DNA of 64,000 nucleotides from Hominimerdicola alba (GTDB taxonomy: Bacteria; Bacillota; Clostridia; Oscillospirales; Ruminococcaceae), in NCBI RefSeq assembly GCF_900112155.1, contig NZ_FOKQ01000013.1:1-64000 (forward strand), given 5' to 3'. Shown here one piece after another: positions 63,661 to 64,000 of the stretch. Under the pieces are notes generated by a model. That model was not told the origin of the DNA. It did no database searches and was given only the letters and a program-made list of their open reading frames with translations. Both the position numbers and the translations under genes were made by a program. Position 1 is the first letter of the stretch; every line of letters begins with the position of its first letter.

Positions 63661-64000
63661 ATGTTTACATGGAATTTCAGGTATGCTTCAAAAGCGCGTC
63701 TTGCAGATACGTTCCAGCAGCTTATGCTGGACCCTAAAAACGGAGATATACTCATAAGGATACACACCGCTATACATCTTGAAGATGAAGCGGTGGAGCT
63801 TGCCAGGTACATATCCCAGCTGATACCCGAAGCCCATATCTTCGGCACAAGTACCTCTGCCACCATATGCTGGGGCAAGCTGATACAGAACCAGTGTATA
63901 ATCTCTGTAACACAGATGTCGAAAGGCACCATAAGGACAGCCATGCTCCCCACCTTTGAGGAGAACGGTCTGCCCGTGACTTCCGATGATCTGTGCATGG
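63661..64000 (+). CDS. FIST-domain sensor protein, 5' part only
   Basis: 113 codons visible, starting MFTWNFRYASKARLADTFQQ with AAGGGGA upstream; it runs off the window. The pattern GDILIRIHTAIHLEDEA, IPEAHIFGTSTSATICWG and QCIISVTQMSKGTI matches the start of a FIST N-terminal sensory domain, a family often joined to GGDEF, EAL or kinase domains and thought to bind small ligands such as amino acids. It starts 97 bases after the EAL gene with no terminator between, so the two are probably cotranscribed. Confidence 0.75.
   Translation, partial: MFTWNFRYASKARLADTFQQLMLDPKNGDILIRIHTAIHLEDEAVELARYISQLIPEAHIFGTSTSATICWGKLIQNQCIISVTQMSKGTIRTAMLPTFEENGLPVTSDDLCM

Overview
The window looks like chromosomal DNA of a cellulose-degrading rumen or gut Firmicute, most likely Ruminococcus albus or a close relative. 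The main evidence is a roughly 90-residue C-terminal module (consensus around QYHQVQFVWDKV and YGIAVYLAGKWR) at the end of four secreted polysaccharidases; this matches the CBM37 family described from R. albus. A GH94 phosphorylase, dockerin proteins, clostridial-type signal peptides and ribosome sites, Gram-positive sigma-A promoters and a secretin-less type IV pilus agree with this.

Layout. 1-340: the 5' end of an IS1182-type element. 453-2390: a LacI-like sensor fused to a diguanylate cyclase. 2465-4510: GH5 endoglucanase. 4764-10604: a Bce-type peptide-resistance locus (FtsX-like permease, ATPase, two-membrane-segment kinase, OmpR-type regulator), with four small tandem two-helix membrane protein genes between transporter and kinase, one of them broken by an early TAG. 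Each small gene lies behind a promoter carrying the TnACA-N4-TGTAA inverted repeat known for BceR-type regulators. 10758-26325: a polysaccharide-degradation island with two GH9 cellulases, a large surface beta-helix protein, a GH11-CBM22-CBM37-CE4 xylanase/esterase and two tandem dockerin proteins. 26620-31036: topoisomerase IV-like subunits B and A. 31493-44487: type IV pilus locus (pilT, pilB, divergent pilD, three pilin-like genes, pilO, a pilM-pilN fusion, pilC). 44786-48704: membrane protein, recG, a lipoprotein. 48791-51205: GH94 phosphorylase. 52171-54464: polar amino-acid ABC importer. 54715-58268: LuxR-type regulator, histidine kinase and a kinase-like sensor lacking key catalytic residues. 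58436-59425: diaminopimelate dehydrogenase. Two tRNA-Ala genes follow, then a LacI-like sensor fused to an EAL phosphodiesterase and a C-terminal beta-helix domain, and a truncated FIST-domain gene.

How it fits together. Secreted GH5, GH9 and GH11/CE4 enzymes open plant cell wall; CBM37 modules and pili could hold enzymes and cells on the fibre; GH94 phosphorolyses the imported oligosaccharides. The diguanylate cyclase and phosphodiesterase share the same sugar-binding-type sensor, so soluble sugars may set cyclic-di-GMP levels, a plausible input to the pili (inference). A 15-base element is identical upstream of the second GH9 and the GH11 promoters, with a weaker copy at the first GH9 gene, suggesting a common regulator.

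The best candidate for an undescribed system is the Bce locus with its four small membrane protein genes and repeated promoter cassettes. Next are the sensor-EAL-beta-helix protein and the shared element upstream of the polysaccharidase genes.
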